Shown here piece by piece: positions 26,574-34,292 of a stretch of DNA of 42,750 nt. Numbering within the stretch: position 1 is the stretch's first letter; each line of letters begins with the position of its first letter. The notes below the pieces were generated by a model. That model ran no database searches, had not been told where the DNA came from, and was given only the letters and a program-made list of their open reading frames with translations. This DNA is from an uncultured Bacillota bacterium (lineage in GTDB: Bacteria > Bacillota_I > Bacilli_A > RFN20 > CAG-449): NCBI GenBank assembly GCA_905204225.1, contig CAJKZK010000003.1, positions 1 to 42,750 of the forward strand. The letters run 5' to 3'. The translations under genes and the position numbers were made by a program.

Positions 26574-27287
26574 ATGATTACTATTGGAATTGTTGAAGAT
26601 CAAGAATTAGATAAACAAAAAATTGTTGAATTTATAGAAAAATATAAAATAGAAAATAATGTTTCTATTACTTTAAAATATTATAATAATGGTAATAATT
26701 TTATTGAAAAATATCGTTCTGATTGTGATATTGTTTTTATGGATATTGATATGCCTTTAATTAATGGTTTTGATGCAAGTGTGGAATTAAGAAAAAAAGA
26801 TAAAAAAGTTGTTCTAATTTTTATTACTAATCTTAATCAATACGCGATTAAAGGATATTCAGTTAATGCCTTTGATTTTGTTTGTAAACCTATAAATTAT
26901 TATTCTTTTTCTACCATGTTAAAAAGAGCAATTTCTAAAGCAAATTATGAAAAAAATAATGATATAGTTTTAACTACTCAAAATGGCATTATTAAAGTAG
27001 ATATTAATGAAATAACATATATTGAGGTTAACAATCATCAGTTGATTTATCATGTAGATAATAATGAATATAATGTTTGGGGTAGTTTATCTTCTATTAA
27101 AGATGAATATATTAAAAATGGTTTTGCTTCAGGCAATTATTCTACTTTAATTAATTTAAGAAGAGTTTTTTCACTAAATGGTGATGAAGTTATTTTAAAT
27201 GATGAAAAGAAAACAAAATTGTATTTATCAAGAAATTATAGAAAAAATTTTGCTCAATTATTTGTAGAATATAATTCTGGAGATTAA
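26574..27287 (+). CDS. LytTR-family response regulator (second copy)
   Basis: 237 residues with the same plan as the regulator at 24458. Receiver: E8/D9, phospho-acceptor D57 in IVFMDIDMP, FITNLNQYA, FVCKPIN. LytTR domain from ~130: DIVLTTQNGIIKVDINEITY, IEVNNHQLIYHV, WGSLSSIKDEYI, GNYSTLINLRRVFSL. It has diverged well from the first copy outside the motifs, so the duplication is not recent. It starts from its own promoter and is followed by its kinase after one base. The truncated regulator at 17237 is a third member of this paralogous set. Confidence 0.93.
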   Translation: MITIGIVEDQELDKQKIVEFIEKYKIENNVSITLKYYNNGNNFIEKYRSDCDIVFMDIDMPLINGFDASVELRKKDKKVVLIFITNLNQYAIKGYSVNAFDFVCKPINYYSFSTMLKRAISKANYEKNNDIVLTTQNGIIKVDINEITYIEVNNHQLIYHVDNNEYNVWGSLSSIKDEYIKNGFASGNYSTLINLRRVFSLNGDEVILNDEKKTKLYLSRNYRKNFAQLFVEYNSGD

Positions 27288-27288
27288 G

Positions 27289-28611
27289 ATGTTTGAATTT
27301 ACGGCTTTATTTGTTTATAAATTACAGTTTATGTTAGAACTTTTAATAGCTGAACTTCTTTTTTGTTGGAAATTAAAAAGAAAAAATCATTTTTATATTA
27401 GATTAATTGTTTCTATTTTAGTTTCTTTTTTATTAGCATTTTTAATTCCTATTATTAGTTATGATTCTATTTATGTTTCTTTATTATTTATTGTTTTAGC
27501 TATTATTTCTTTTGTAGCGTTAATGTTTTGTTTTGATGAATCAATTATTAATATTTTATTTTGTGGAGTATCAAGTTATTGTATGCAGCATATAGCATAT
27601 TCTTTATATCAAACATTTATGATTATTACATTACTTGATGGAGGTAATTCACTAAATATTTATGGCAGTGGTGCGACAGTTAATTTTGAATTTTTTACTT
27701 TAGCTATTTATTTGGATTTTTATATTATTTCTTATTTAGGCTTATATTTTATTTTTAAAAAACATTTAAAAAAAGGTGAAGATTTTTATATTACTAATAC
27801 TTGGTTATTTTTAATAGTAGGTTTTATTTTTCTATCAGCAATCGTTTTAAATTCTATTATGATTTATAATTATGATCAGAAAAAAGATAGATTAGCGTTA
27901 ATAGTAACATTTGTTTATAGTATTATTAGTTGCTTATTGGTATTGATTGTTGAATTCAAATTAAAAGAAGTGAAGAAAACACAAGAAGAATTAAAAATTA
28001 TTGAGCATTTATGGAAAGAAGATAAAGAACATTATGCTTTAGCTAAAGAAAATATTAAATTGATTAATATTAAATGTCATGATTTAAAACATCAAATTCA
28101 TGCTTTAGCTAAAAATCAAATTGATAAAGAACAATTAAATGAAATTGAAAAATCAATTATGATTTATGATTCTATTGTAAAAACTGGTAATGATGCACTT
28201 GATGTTTTGTTATCGGAAAAATCTTTATATTGTAATGAACATCATATTGTTTTAACTTATATAGTTAATGGAGAAGCATTATCTTTTATGAAAGATTACG
28301 ATATATATTCTTTATTTGGCAACGCTTTAGATAATGCAATTGAATATGTTTTAAATTTGGAAGAAGAAAAAAGATTTATTAGATTGAATGTCAAAATTAT
28401 AGGAGAGAATTTATTAATTCATATGGAAAATTATTTTTCTGGAGAATTAATTTATGATAATGGCTTACCTAAAACTACAAAAGAAGATAAAGATTATCAT
28501 GGATTTGGATTAGTAAGTATGAAAACAATTATAGAAAATTATCATGGAGATTTGTTTATTAAAAATAAAGATAATTTATTTATTCTAGATATTTTAATTC
28601 CTATAAAGTGA
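27289..28611 (+). CDS. GHKL sensor histidine kinase (AgrC-like, second copy)
   Basis: 440 residues. The hydrophobic N-terminal half has several membrane segments (to ~225). The phospho-acceptor motif IKCHDLKHQIH has H264, and the ATPase boxes are NALDNAIEY and YHGFGLVSM. It starts one base after its response regulator. It ends in TGA, with the natural end position judged against the first kinase, so TGA works as stop. The next lipoprotein gene starts 35 bases later without an intervening terminator, so this signalling pair may be co-transcribed with the lipoprotein/GH3 pair, the most direct link between sensing and glycan breakdown here. Confidence 0.92.
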   Translation: MFEFTALFVYKLQFMLELLIAELLFCWKLKRKNHFYIRLIVSILVSFLLAFLIPIISYDSIYVSLLFIVLAIISFVALMFCFDESIINILFCGVSSYCMQHIAYSLYQTFMIITLLDGGNSLNIYGSGATVNFEFFTLAIYLDFYIISYLGLYFIFKKHLKKGEDFYITNTWLFLIVGFIFLSAIVLNSIMIYNYDQKKDRLALIVTFVYSIISCLLVLIVEFKLKEVKKTQEELKIIEHLWKEDKEHYALAKENIKLINIKCHDLKHQIHALAKNQIDKEQLNEIEKSIMIYDSIVKTGNDALDVLLSEKSLYCNEHHIVLTYIVNGEALSFMKDYDIYSLFGNALDNAIEYVLNLEEEKRFIRLNVKIIGENLLIHMENYFSGELIYDNGLPKTTKEDKDYHGFGLVSMKTIIENYHGDLFIKNKDNLFILDILIPIK

Positions 28612-28646
28612 GTTGTTATTTTCTTAAAAAATGGTAAAATATAATT

Positions 28647-29813
28647 ATGAAAAAGATTATATATTTATTATTAATTTTATGTTTATTTTCTTGTTATAAA
28701 GAAAATGATAATAATTATGTCTTTTTAGCTAAAGATGCTTATTTTTATAATTGCCAAGTAGTAGAAGATAAAGGGATTGGTAATATTAATAAAGGTAGTA
28801 ATATTTCTTTTGGTATTAATTCTTCTTTAGAAGTAGAAAAACAAAAAATAATTATTAATTTAACTTGTCCTCTTCAATGGATTGGTGATGGTGCGTATCC
28901 AACAAGTGCTTCTTTTAAAGATTTATATTTTGTTACTCTTAATGATGAAGAAATTAAAATAGATAATATTATTTCACCTAATAAAGAAGATATTATTAAA
29001 TATAATTATTGGGCTAAAACTAGTCTTGATTTTTTTTGTAAACTAAATAAAGGAGATAATATTTTATCTTTTAATTGTATTGCTTCTAGTAATAATCAAG
29101 TTTCGAATTTTTCTTCTATTGGTAATTTTATTGGCTTAGAAATAAATACTAATAATGTTTTAAAAGAATTTAAGCCTAATATTGACGCTCCTATTATTAA
29201 TGAAGTTAATTTATCCATAGAAAAGAAAACCTATTTAATTAATGAAGAAATAAATGTTAGTTTTGTTAATAGAATTGATCATCCAAAAGATAGAATTGCT
29301 TTATTTAAAAATGATGATATTTTAGGTAAAGATAATCCTATATATTATTTTTATCCAAGTAAAATAGATGAAAAAGTTGTTAATATAATTGGCTTAAAAG
29401 ATGATAAAAGAGTTAATGAAAATTTACCTGTTGGTAAATACAAAATTTGTTATTTGCTTGATGATGGATTTGAAGCAATTAAAAGTGTTACTTTTTCTAT
29501 AATTGAAGAAGAATTAATGACTGTAAATAAAGAAATATTTCATTATAAAGAAGAAATATTAGTTACTGCAAAACAAAGAAATGGACATACAAAAGATTGG
29601 ATTGCATTATATTTAATTAATGATTCAGTTGGTAAAATAGGATCATTATATTTTTTCTATCCTAGTGAAGAAATTGATACTTTTGATATTACTAAATTTA
29701 ATCCTAATCAAGAAAGAGATATAGATTTAAAACCTAATAAATACAAAATATGTTTTCTTGCTAATGATGGATATGTAATATTACAAGAAATAGAAATCGA
29801 GATTATAGCATGA
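28647..29813 (+). CDS. Lipoprotein with binding module and two Ig-like repeats
   Basis: 388 residues; signal peptide with lipobox LFSC (C16). Residues ~22-170 are the beta-sandwich module shared with the 18255 and 22460 proteins (GNINKGSNISFGINSS, YFVTLNDEEIKI, CKLNKGDNILSFNC). Residues ~185-290 and ~290-388 are two related repeats, each with a D-I/W-I-A-L-[FY] strand followed by Y-[FY]-F-Y-P and ending 'KYKICYL.DDG' / 'KYKICFLANDG'. The same repeat type ends the 40969 lipoprotein. The ATG has no clear Shine-Dalgarno sequence; TTGTTA-N16-TAAAAT ends 6 bases before it, so a leaderless transcript is possible. It overlaps the GH3 gene by 4 bases (ATGA). Likely surface glycan-binding partner of that enzyme. 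Confidence 0.8.
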   Translation: MKKIIYLLLILCLFSCYKENDNNYVFLAKDAYFYNCQVVEDKGIGNINKGSNISFGINSSLEVEKQKIIINLTCPLQWIGDGAYPTSASFKDLYFVTLNDEEIKIDNIISPNKEDIIKYNYWAKTSLDFFCKLNKGDNILSFNCIASSNNQVSNFSSIGNFIGLEINTNNVLKEFKPNIDAPIINEVNLSIEKKTYLINEEINVSFVNRIDHPKDRIALFKNDDILGKDNPIYYFYPSKIDEKVVNIIGLKDDKRVNENLPVGKYKICYLLDDGFEAIKSVTFSIIEEELMTVNKEIFHYKEEILVTAKQRNGHTKDWIALYLINDSVGKIGSLYFFYPSEEIDTFDITKFNPNQERDIDLKPNKYKICFLANDGYVILQEIEIEIIA

Positions 29814-32611
29814 AAAATAAATTATTTTATTCATTTTTAAGTATTTTATTTATATCTTTATTTATTGGCTTAATAATCAATACAATTAATGCTTTTGAAT
29901 ATAGTAATGTTGTTGATCAAATTTATGATATTAATGATGATTCTTTTGCCCATGGTAAATTTTATTCTTCTAGTTATAAAAATTTTGATGAGGCTAAAAA
30001 TAATAGTAAAAAAATAAGTGAAGAGATTATTCAAGAAGGAACAGTCTTATTAAAAAATAATAATGTTTTACCTTTAAAAAAAGATAGTAAAATTACATTG
30101 TTTTCTCGCTCAAGTGTTGATTTGGTTTATTCTGGAACTGGGTCTAGTAATATTAACTTTGATGATAAAATCACTTTAAAAGATGCTTTTGAAGATAAAG
30201 GAATAAAAGTAAATAATATTTTATGGAATAGATATTTAATTGATTCTAATTATCGTAAAGCAGGAATTATGGAAGATAAGAATAGTAAATATCAAATGAG
30301 TGTAGGTGAAAGTGATAAAAATATTTATCTAGAACAAAAAATAATAAATTCTTTTTATGATTTTAATGATTTAGCAATTATAGTGATATCAAGAATTGGT
30401 GGAGAAGGATATGATTTATCAAAAGATAATTTTATTGATGGTCAAAATGGGTATTTATCTTTAACCACTAAAGAACAAGATATGATTGATGTTGCTAAAG
30501 CATATTTTAAGAAAACATTAGTTTTAATTAATTCTTGTAATCCATTAGAATTAAGCTTTATAGAAGAAAAAAATATTGATGCATGTTTATGGATAGGTTA
30601 CGTAGGTGAATATGGCTTAAATGGCTTAATTAGTCTTATTTTAGGAGAAGCTTCACCAAGCGGTAGGTTAGTAGATACGTATGTTTCTAATAATAAATTT
30701 TTTCCTTCTAGTAATAATATTGGTGATTACAATTATTTAAATTATTCTTCAAGTGGAGAATGGGACACGCGATACAATTATTTAATTGAACAAGAAGGAA
30801 TATATATTGGTTATAAATATTTTGAAACTAGATATGAAGATACAATTTTAAATAAAGGTTCTGCTAGAGATAATTTTAATTATTATAATCAAGTGATTTA
30901 TCCTTTTGGGTATGGTTTATCTTATACTAATTTTAAACAAGAAATAATTGATGTAAAAAAAGATAATGATGAGATTAATTTAGATGTTAAAGTAACTAAT
31001 ATTGGTAATTATGAAAGTAAAGATGTTGTACAATTATATTATCAAAGTGAATACACTTTATTTGATCAAATTAATAATATAGAAAAAAGTTCAGTTAATT
31101 TAATTGGTTTTGAAAAAACTAAATCATTAAAACCAAATGAAGAACAAATTATCTCTTTAAAAATTAATTTATCTTCTTTGGTAAGTTATGATTATAAAAT
31201 TAATAAAACTTATTTATTAGAAAAAGGAAATTATTATTTATCGTTAGGGAATAATGCTCATGAAGCAATTAATAATATTTTAGCTAAAAAAGGTTATCAA
31301 AAAGATAATATTTATATGTTAGAAAATGGCAATAAAAATAAATGTTATAATTTTGTAATTGAAGAAAATATAATTTTTGATCAAGGTAAAAATATTAAAA
31401 TTACTAATCAACTTGATGATGTAGATATTAATTATTATTTAGATAATAAAATCAATTATTTATCAAGAAATGATTATAAAAATACTTATCCTAAAGAATT
31501 AAATAATCTATCAGGTGAAAACATAATTCCTTATTTAGAAAATGATTATTCTTATGTGAAAAAAGAAGCTAATGATATTTTATTAAATCAAGAACAAGAA
31601 TATAAAATTTTAGACATGAAAGAAGTAAACTATAATGATGAAAAATGGGATAAAATAGTTTCTCAAATGTCAAAAGAAGAAATTGCTTTATTGGTTTTTA
31701 AAGGTGGATTTGCCACTAATTATATTGAAAGTGTGGGTAATCCTCTTACTTATGATCGAGATGGTACAGTAGGTATAGCAGGAAATAATGTTAATGCATC
31801 TTCAGGAACTTTATTTCCTAGCCAAGTAAATATGGCTTCTACTTTTAATAAAGATTTAATTTATGAAGTTGGTAAAGCTATAGCAGAAGAAGCTTTATAT
31901 TTAAAAGTTATTGGTTGGTATGCACCTGGATTAAATATTCATCGATCTCCTTATGGAGGAAGAAATTATGAATATTTTTCTGAAGATAGTTATTTATCTG
32001 GAGTAATGGGAGCTTATGAAGTTAATGGAGCGCAGAATAAAGGTTTAATTGTTAATGCAAAACATTTTATTTTAAATGATCTAGAAATACATCGAAATGG
32101 AGTATGTGTTTTTAATAATGAACAAGCTTTAAGAGAAATATATCTTAAACCTTTTGAATATGTGGTTAAGAATAGTTCTATTTTAGGGATTATGTTATCT
32201 TTAAATAGAGTAGGCACTATATATTCAGGTGCACATTATGGTTTAATTAATAATATTTTAAGAGAAGAATGGGGCTTTGTTGGAAGAGTGATTACCGATT
32301 TTACTAATGAAGGAAAAGCTTATATGTCAATTAAATCATGTTTACAAGCTGGAACAGATATGTGGCTATGTTCAACTGATTTCTTTATGAAAAATTATCT
32401 TAATGAAATTAAAAATGATGATTATTTAATAGAATTAGGTAAAAAAGCAAGTAAAAATATTTTATATTCACAAAGTAAATCATCTGCGATTAATCTTGAA
32501 GCTAGAAGAGTAACTAAAAGTTGGAAGATATCAATTATATTTATTGATGTATTAACTTTTATGTTATTTTCTGCATCTTTATTTATGTTAATAAAAGAAT
32601 TTAATAAATAA
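29810..32611 (+). CDS. Membrane-anchored GH3 glycosidase with permuted domains
   Basis: 933 residues. Uncleaved-signal-like membrane helix (~6-28), GH3 C-domain (QEGTVLLKNNNVLPL; E199 in SRIGGEGYD as likely acid/base), YPFGYGLSYTNF, FnIII-like domain (~390-470), linker, then the barrel from ~605. The barrel has NIHRSPYGGRNYEYFSEDSY, NAKHFILNDLEIHRNG and nucleophile D830 in VITDFTN. A SWKIS juxtamembrane motif, a weaker form of the WWxP seen in paralogs, and a C-terminal helix follow. Its start overlaps the lipoprotein stop, so the two are translationally coupled. The barrel sequence is closest in style to the partial gene at the left edge (RNYEYFSEDS / RNWEYFSEDS; LNDLEIHR / LNDQEIYR). Confidence 0.92.
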   Translation: MKNKLFYSFLSILFISLFIGLIINTINAFEYSNVVDQIYDINDDSFAHGKFYSSSYKNFDEAKNNSKKISEEIIQEGTVLLKNNNVLPLKKDSKITLFSRSSVDLVYSGTGSSNINFDDKITLKDAFEDKGIKVNNILWNRYLIDSNYRKAGIMEDKNSKYQMSVGESDKNIYLEQKIINSFYDFNDLAIIVISRIGGEGYDLSKDNFIDGQNGYLSLTTKEQDMIDVAKAYFKKTLVLINSCNPLELSFIEEKNIDACLWIGYVGEYGLNGLISLILGEASPSGRLVDTYVSNNKFFPSSNNIGDYNYLNYSSSGEWDTRYNYLIEQEGIYIGYKYFETRYEDTILNKGSARDNFNYYNQVIYPFGYGLSYTNFKQEIIDVKKDNDEINLDVKVTNIGNYESKDVVQLYYQSEYTLFDQINNIEKSSVNLIGFEKTKSLKPNEEQIISLKINLSSLVSYDYKINKTYLLEKGNYYLSLGNNAHEAINNILAKKGYQKDNIYMLENGNKNKCYNFVIEENIIFDQGKNIKITNQLDDVDINYYLDNKINYLSRNDYKNTYPKELNNLSGENIIPYLENDYSYVKKEANDILLNQEQEYKILDMKEVNYNDEKWDKIVSQMSKEEIALLVFKGGFATNYIESVGNPLTYDRDGTVGIAGNNVNASSGTLFPSQVNMASTFNKDLIYEVGKAIAEEALYLKVIGWYAPGLNIHRSPYGGRNYEYFSEDSYLSGVMGAYEVNGAQNKGLIVNAKHFILNDLEIHRNGVCVFNNEQALREIYLKPFEYVVKNSSILGIMLSLNRVGTIYSGAHYGLINNILREEWGFVGRVITDFTNEGKAYMSIKSCLQAGTDMWLCSTDFFMKNYLNEIKNDDYLIELGKKASKNILYSQSKSSAINLEARRVTKSWKISIIFIDVLTFMLFSASLFMLIKEFNK

Positions 32612-32629
32612 TTTTAAAAAGATTTCTTT

Positions 32630-32746
32630 ATGAAAATATTTATTGATACAGCGATTGTAGATAATATTTCTTCAGGTAAACATTTATTAAGATTTGTTTA
32701 TCAAGGAAAAGGTAAAGTGTCATTTTATAAATTTAATTTGATATAA
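32630..32746 (+). pseudogene. Deletion scar: transaldolase 5' end fused in frame to GH43 3' end
   Basis: A 38-codon open frame. The first ~12 codons read MKIFIDTAIVDN, matching the start of the transaldolase at 9215 (MKIFIDTAIVEE). The rest, SGKHLLRFVYQGKGKVSFYK onward, matches the last ~25 residues of the GH43 at 9871 (NGVHLLKFIYNGKGKISFYS). In the intact operon these ends are about 2 kb apart, in the same order. So a second tal-GH43 pair once followed this GH3 gene and was removed by one deletion that happened to keep the frame. Differences from the intact copy show that it was a diverged paralog, not a fresh duplicate. No function is expected. Confidence 0.85.
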
Positions 32747-32748
32747 AA

Positions 32749-32780
32749 TTGTTTATTTGCCATAGAAAATGCTATATAAT
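32749..32780 (+). promoter_or_regulatory. Promoter of the AbiE-type toxin-antitoxin operon
   Basis: TTGTTT (32749-32754) with TATATAAT at 32773-32780 (18 to 20 base spacing). This places the -10 over an upstream in-frame ATG (32769), so translation should begin at the ATG at 32805, which has GGTGG before it. Confidence 0.5.
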
Positions 32781-32804
32781 AATATTAACGGTGGTAAATT
32801 AACA

Positions 32805-33419
32805 ATGATATACGATTCACAAGTTTTACAAAAAAAATATGAAAATTATTCTAATATATGTCAAAAAATTAGATTAGAAACAAAAAATAACAAATTAATT
32901 AAAATAAAAAGAGGTCTTTATACTGATGATTTAATAAATGATTGCTTAGTTATCGCTAATATTTGTTATAACCCTTCTTATATTTCTTTTGAATATGCAC
33001 TTTCTTTTTATAATTTGATACCAGAACATGTTTCAATATATACTTCTGCATGTTTTGCTAAAAAAAATAATAAAAAATATGTTATAGATAATATAGTGTT
33101 TGAATATAGAAGTATTCCTGATGAAGTTTTTTCTTTTGGAATAGAGTTTTTAATAAATGAAAACGGAATTAGATATAAAATTGCAAATAAAGAGAAAGCT
33201 TTATGTGATATTCTTTATTCAAAATATCCTGTTAGATCAATAAAAGACTTAAAAATATTATTATTTGATGATTTAAGAATTGATGAAGAAGAATTTATGA
33301 AACTTGATTTTGAATTTATAAAATCAATCGCATCAAAATATCATTCAAATACAATTTTAACATTAGTTAAATATATTAATGAGGTAACCAAAAATGACAA
33401 CTTTAGAACAAATAATTAA
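32805..33419 (+). CDS. AbiEi-type antitoxin / transcriptional regulator
   Basis: 204 residues from the ATG at 32805 (see the promoter entry for the start choice). N-terminal wing-like segment with LIKIKRGLYTDDL, the 'GlY' turn common to AbiEi-like proteins; PSYISFEYALSFYNLIPEH is the characteristic second motif ('.YiS...AL..hgLi.e'), followed by EKALCDILY. Architecture and partner indicate the antitoxin of a type IV toxin-antitoxin pair, which also represses its own promoter. It overlaps the toxin gene by 26 bases, typical for coupled pairs. The pair sits between the deletion scar and a convergent operon. Confidence 0.85.
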   Translation: MIYDSQVLQKKYENYSNICQKIRLETKNNKLIKIKRGLYTDDLINDCLVIANICYNPSYISFEYALSFYNLIPEHVSIYTSACFAKKNNKKYVIDNIVFEYRSIPDEVFSFGIEFLINENGIRYKIANKEKALCDILYSKYPVRSIKDLKILLFDDLRIDEEEFMKLDFEFIKSIASKYHSNTILTLVKYINEVTKNDNFRTNN

Positions 33420-34248
33420 ATCATATAATCCTAAAACTATTGAAGAAACAAAAGCTATAATAAGAGAAATCGTGCAGTCAATAGTCTTAATAGGACTTAG
33501 TAGGAGTAACTTTTTTGCTAAAGCAAGTTTTTATGGTGGGACTGCATTAAGAATATTTTATGGTTTAAATAGATATTCTGAAGATTTAGATTTTACACTT
33601 AATAAGCCTGATAAAAATTTTTCTATTGAACCATACATTGAAAAAATTAGAGAAGTTGGTTTATCTTATGGTTTAAATTTAGATGTAACTAAAAAAATAA
33701 AGAAAATAGAAACACCTATAGAAAGTGCTTTTGCTAAGCTTAATACTTATCAAACATTTATTAGTTTAAAATTAAATGAAAAAATGATTAGTACTTTACA
33801 TAAAGACGAAATAATAAAAGTTAAATTTGAAATAGATTGTAATCCTGCTTTAGGTTTTAAAACAGAAAATAAATGGATTGATATTCCTGAATTTGCTTCT
33901 GTAATTGTATTAGATGAAGCTAGTCTTTTTGCTGGTAAATTGCACGCTATTATATGTAGAAATTATAAAAATACTGTTAAAGGTAGAGATTATTATGATT
34001 TTCTTTTTTATGTTTCAAAAAGGATAAAACCAAATCTAGAATATTTAAAAAATAAATTAATTGAATCAGGTAATTTACATAAAAATGATGAATTTAATCT
34101 TAATATTTTAAAAAATATGTTAAGAGAACGTTTTGAAAAAGTGAATTTTGATCAAGTAAAAAATGATGCTGAACATTTTGTTTTTAAAAACGAAGATTTA
34201 TCTTTTTATTCTAAAGAATTATTTTTGCAAATGCTTGAAAGAATTTAA
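33394..34248 (+). CDS. AbiEii-type nucleotidyltransferase toxin
   Basis: 284 residues. ASFYGGTALRIFYGLNRYSE and EDLDFTL form the nucleotidyltransferase signature of AbiEii/AbiGii toxins (GG-T-ALR, then D-x-D metal-binding DLD). VKFEIDCNPALGF gives the third acidic position region, and DEASLFAGKLHAIICRNYKN and KGRDYYDF complete the family pattern. GAGGT precedes the ATG. AbiE systems act against phages, the toxin arresting growth by nucleotide transfer to a cellular target. It looks intact. It ends just before a bidirectional terminator. Confidence 0.92.
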   Translation: MTTLEQIIKSYNPKTIEETKAIIREIVQSIVLIGLSRSNFFAKASFYGGTALRIFYGLNRYSEDLDFTLNKPDKNFSIEPYIEKIREVGLSYGLNLDVTKKIKKIETPIESAFAKLNTYQTFISLKLNEKMISTLHKDEIIKVKFEIDCNPALGFKTENKWIDIPEFASVIVLDEASLFAGKLHAIICRNYKNTVKGRDYYDFLFYVSKRIKPNLEYLKNKLIESGNLHKNDEFNLNILKNMLRERFEKVNFDQVKNDAEHFVFKNEDLSFYSKELFLQMLERI

Positions 34249-34251
34249 AAA

Positions 34252-34287
34252 AACTCTTTATAAATAGTTATCCATTTATAAAGAGTT
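34252..34287. terminator. Bidirectional terminator between convergent operons
   Basis: A perfect 14-bp stem, AACTCTTTATAAAT (34252-34265) with its complement at 34274-34287, has an 8-base loop. An A run precedes it (U tract for the minus strand) and T-rich sequence follows, so it can end both the toxin-antitoxin operon and the minus-strand GH3 operon. Confidence 0.85.
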
Positions 34288-34292
34288 AAGAA

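Noticed and set aside
24458..28611. A full agr locus (AgrB protease and AgrD peptide)
   Set aside because: No AgrB-like membrane protease and no amphipathic AgrD-type precursor were found next to either kinase; only the regulator and kinase halves are present.
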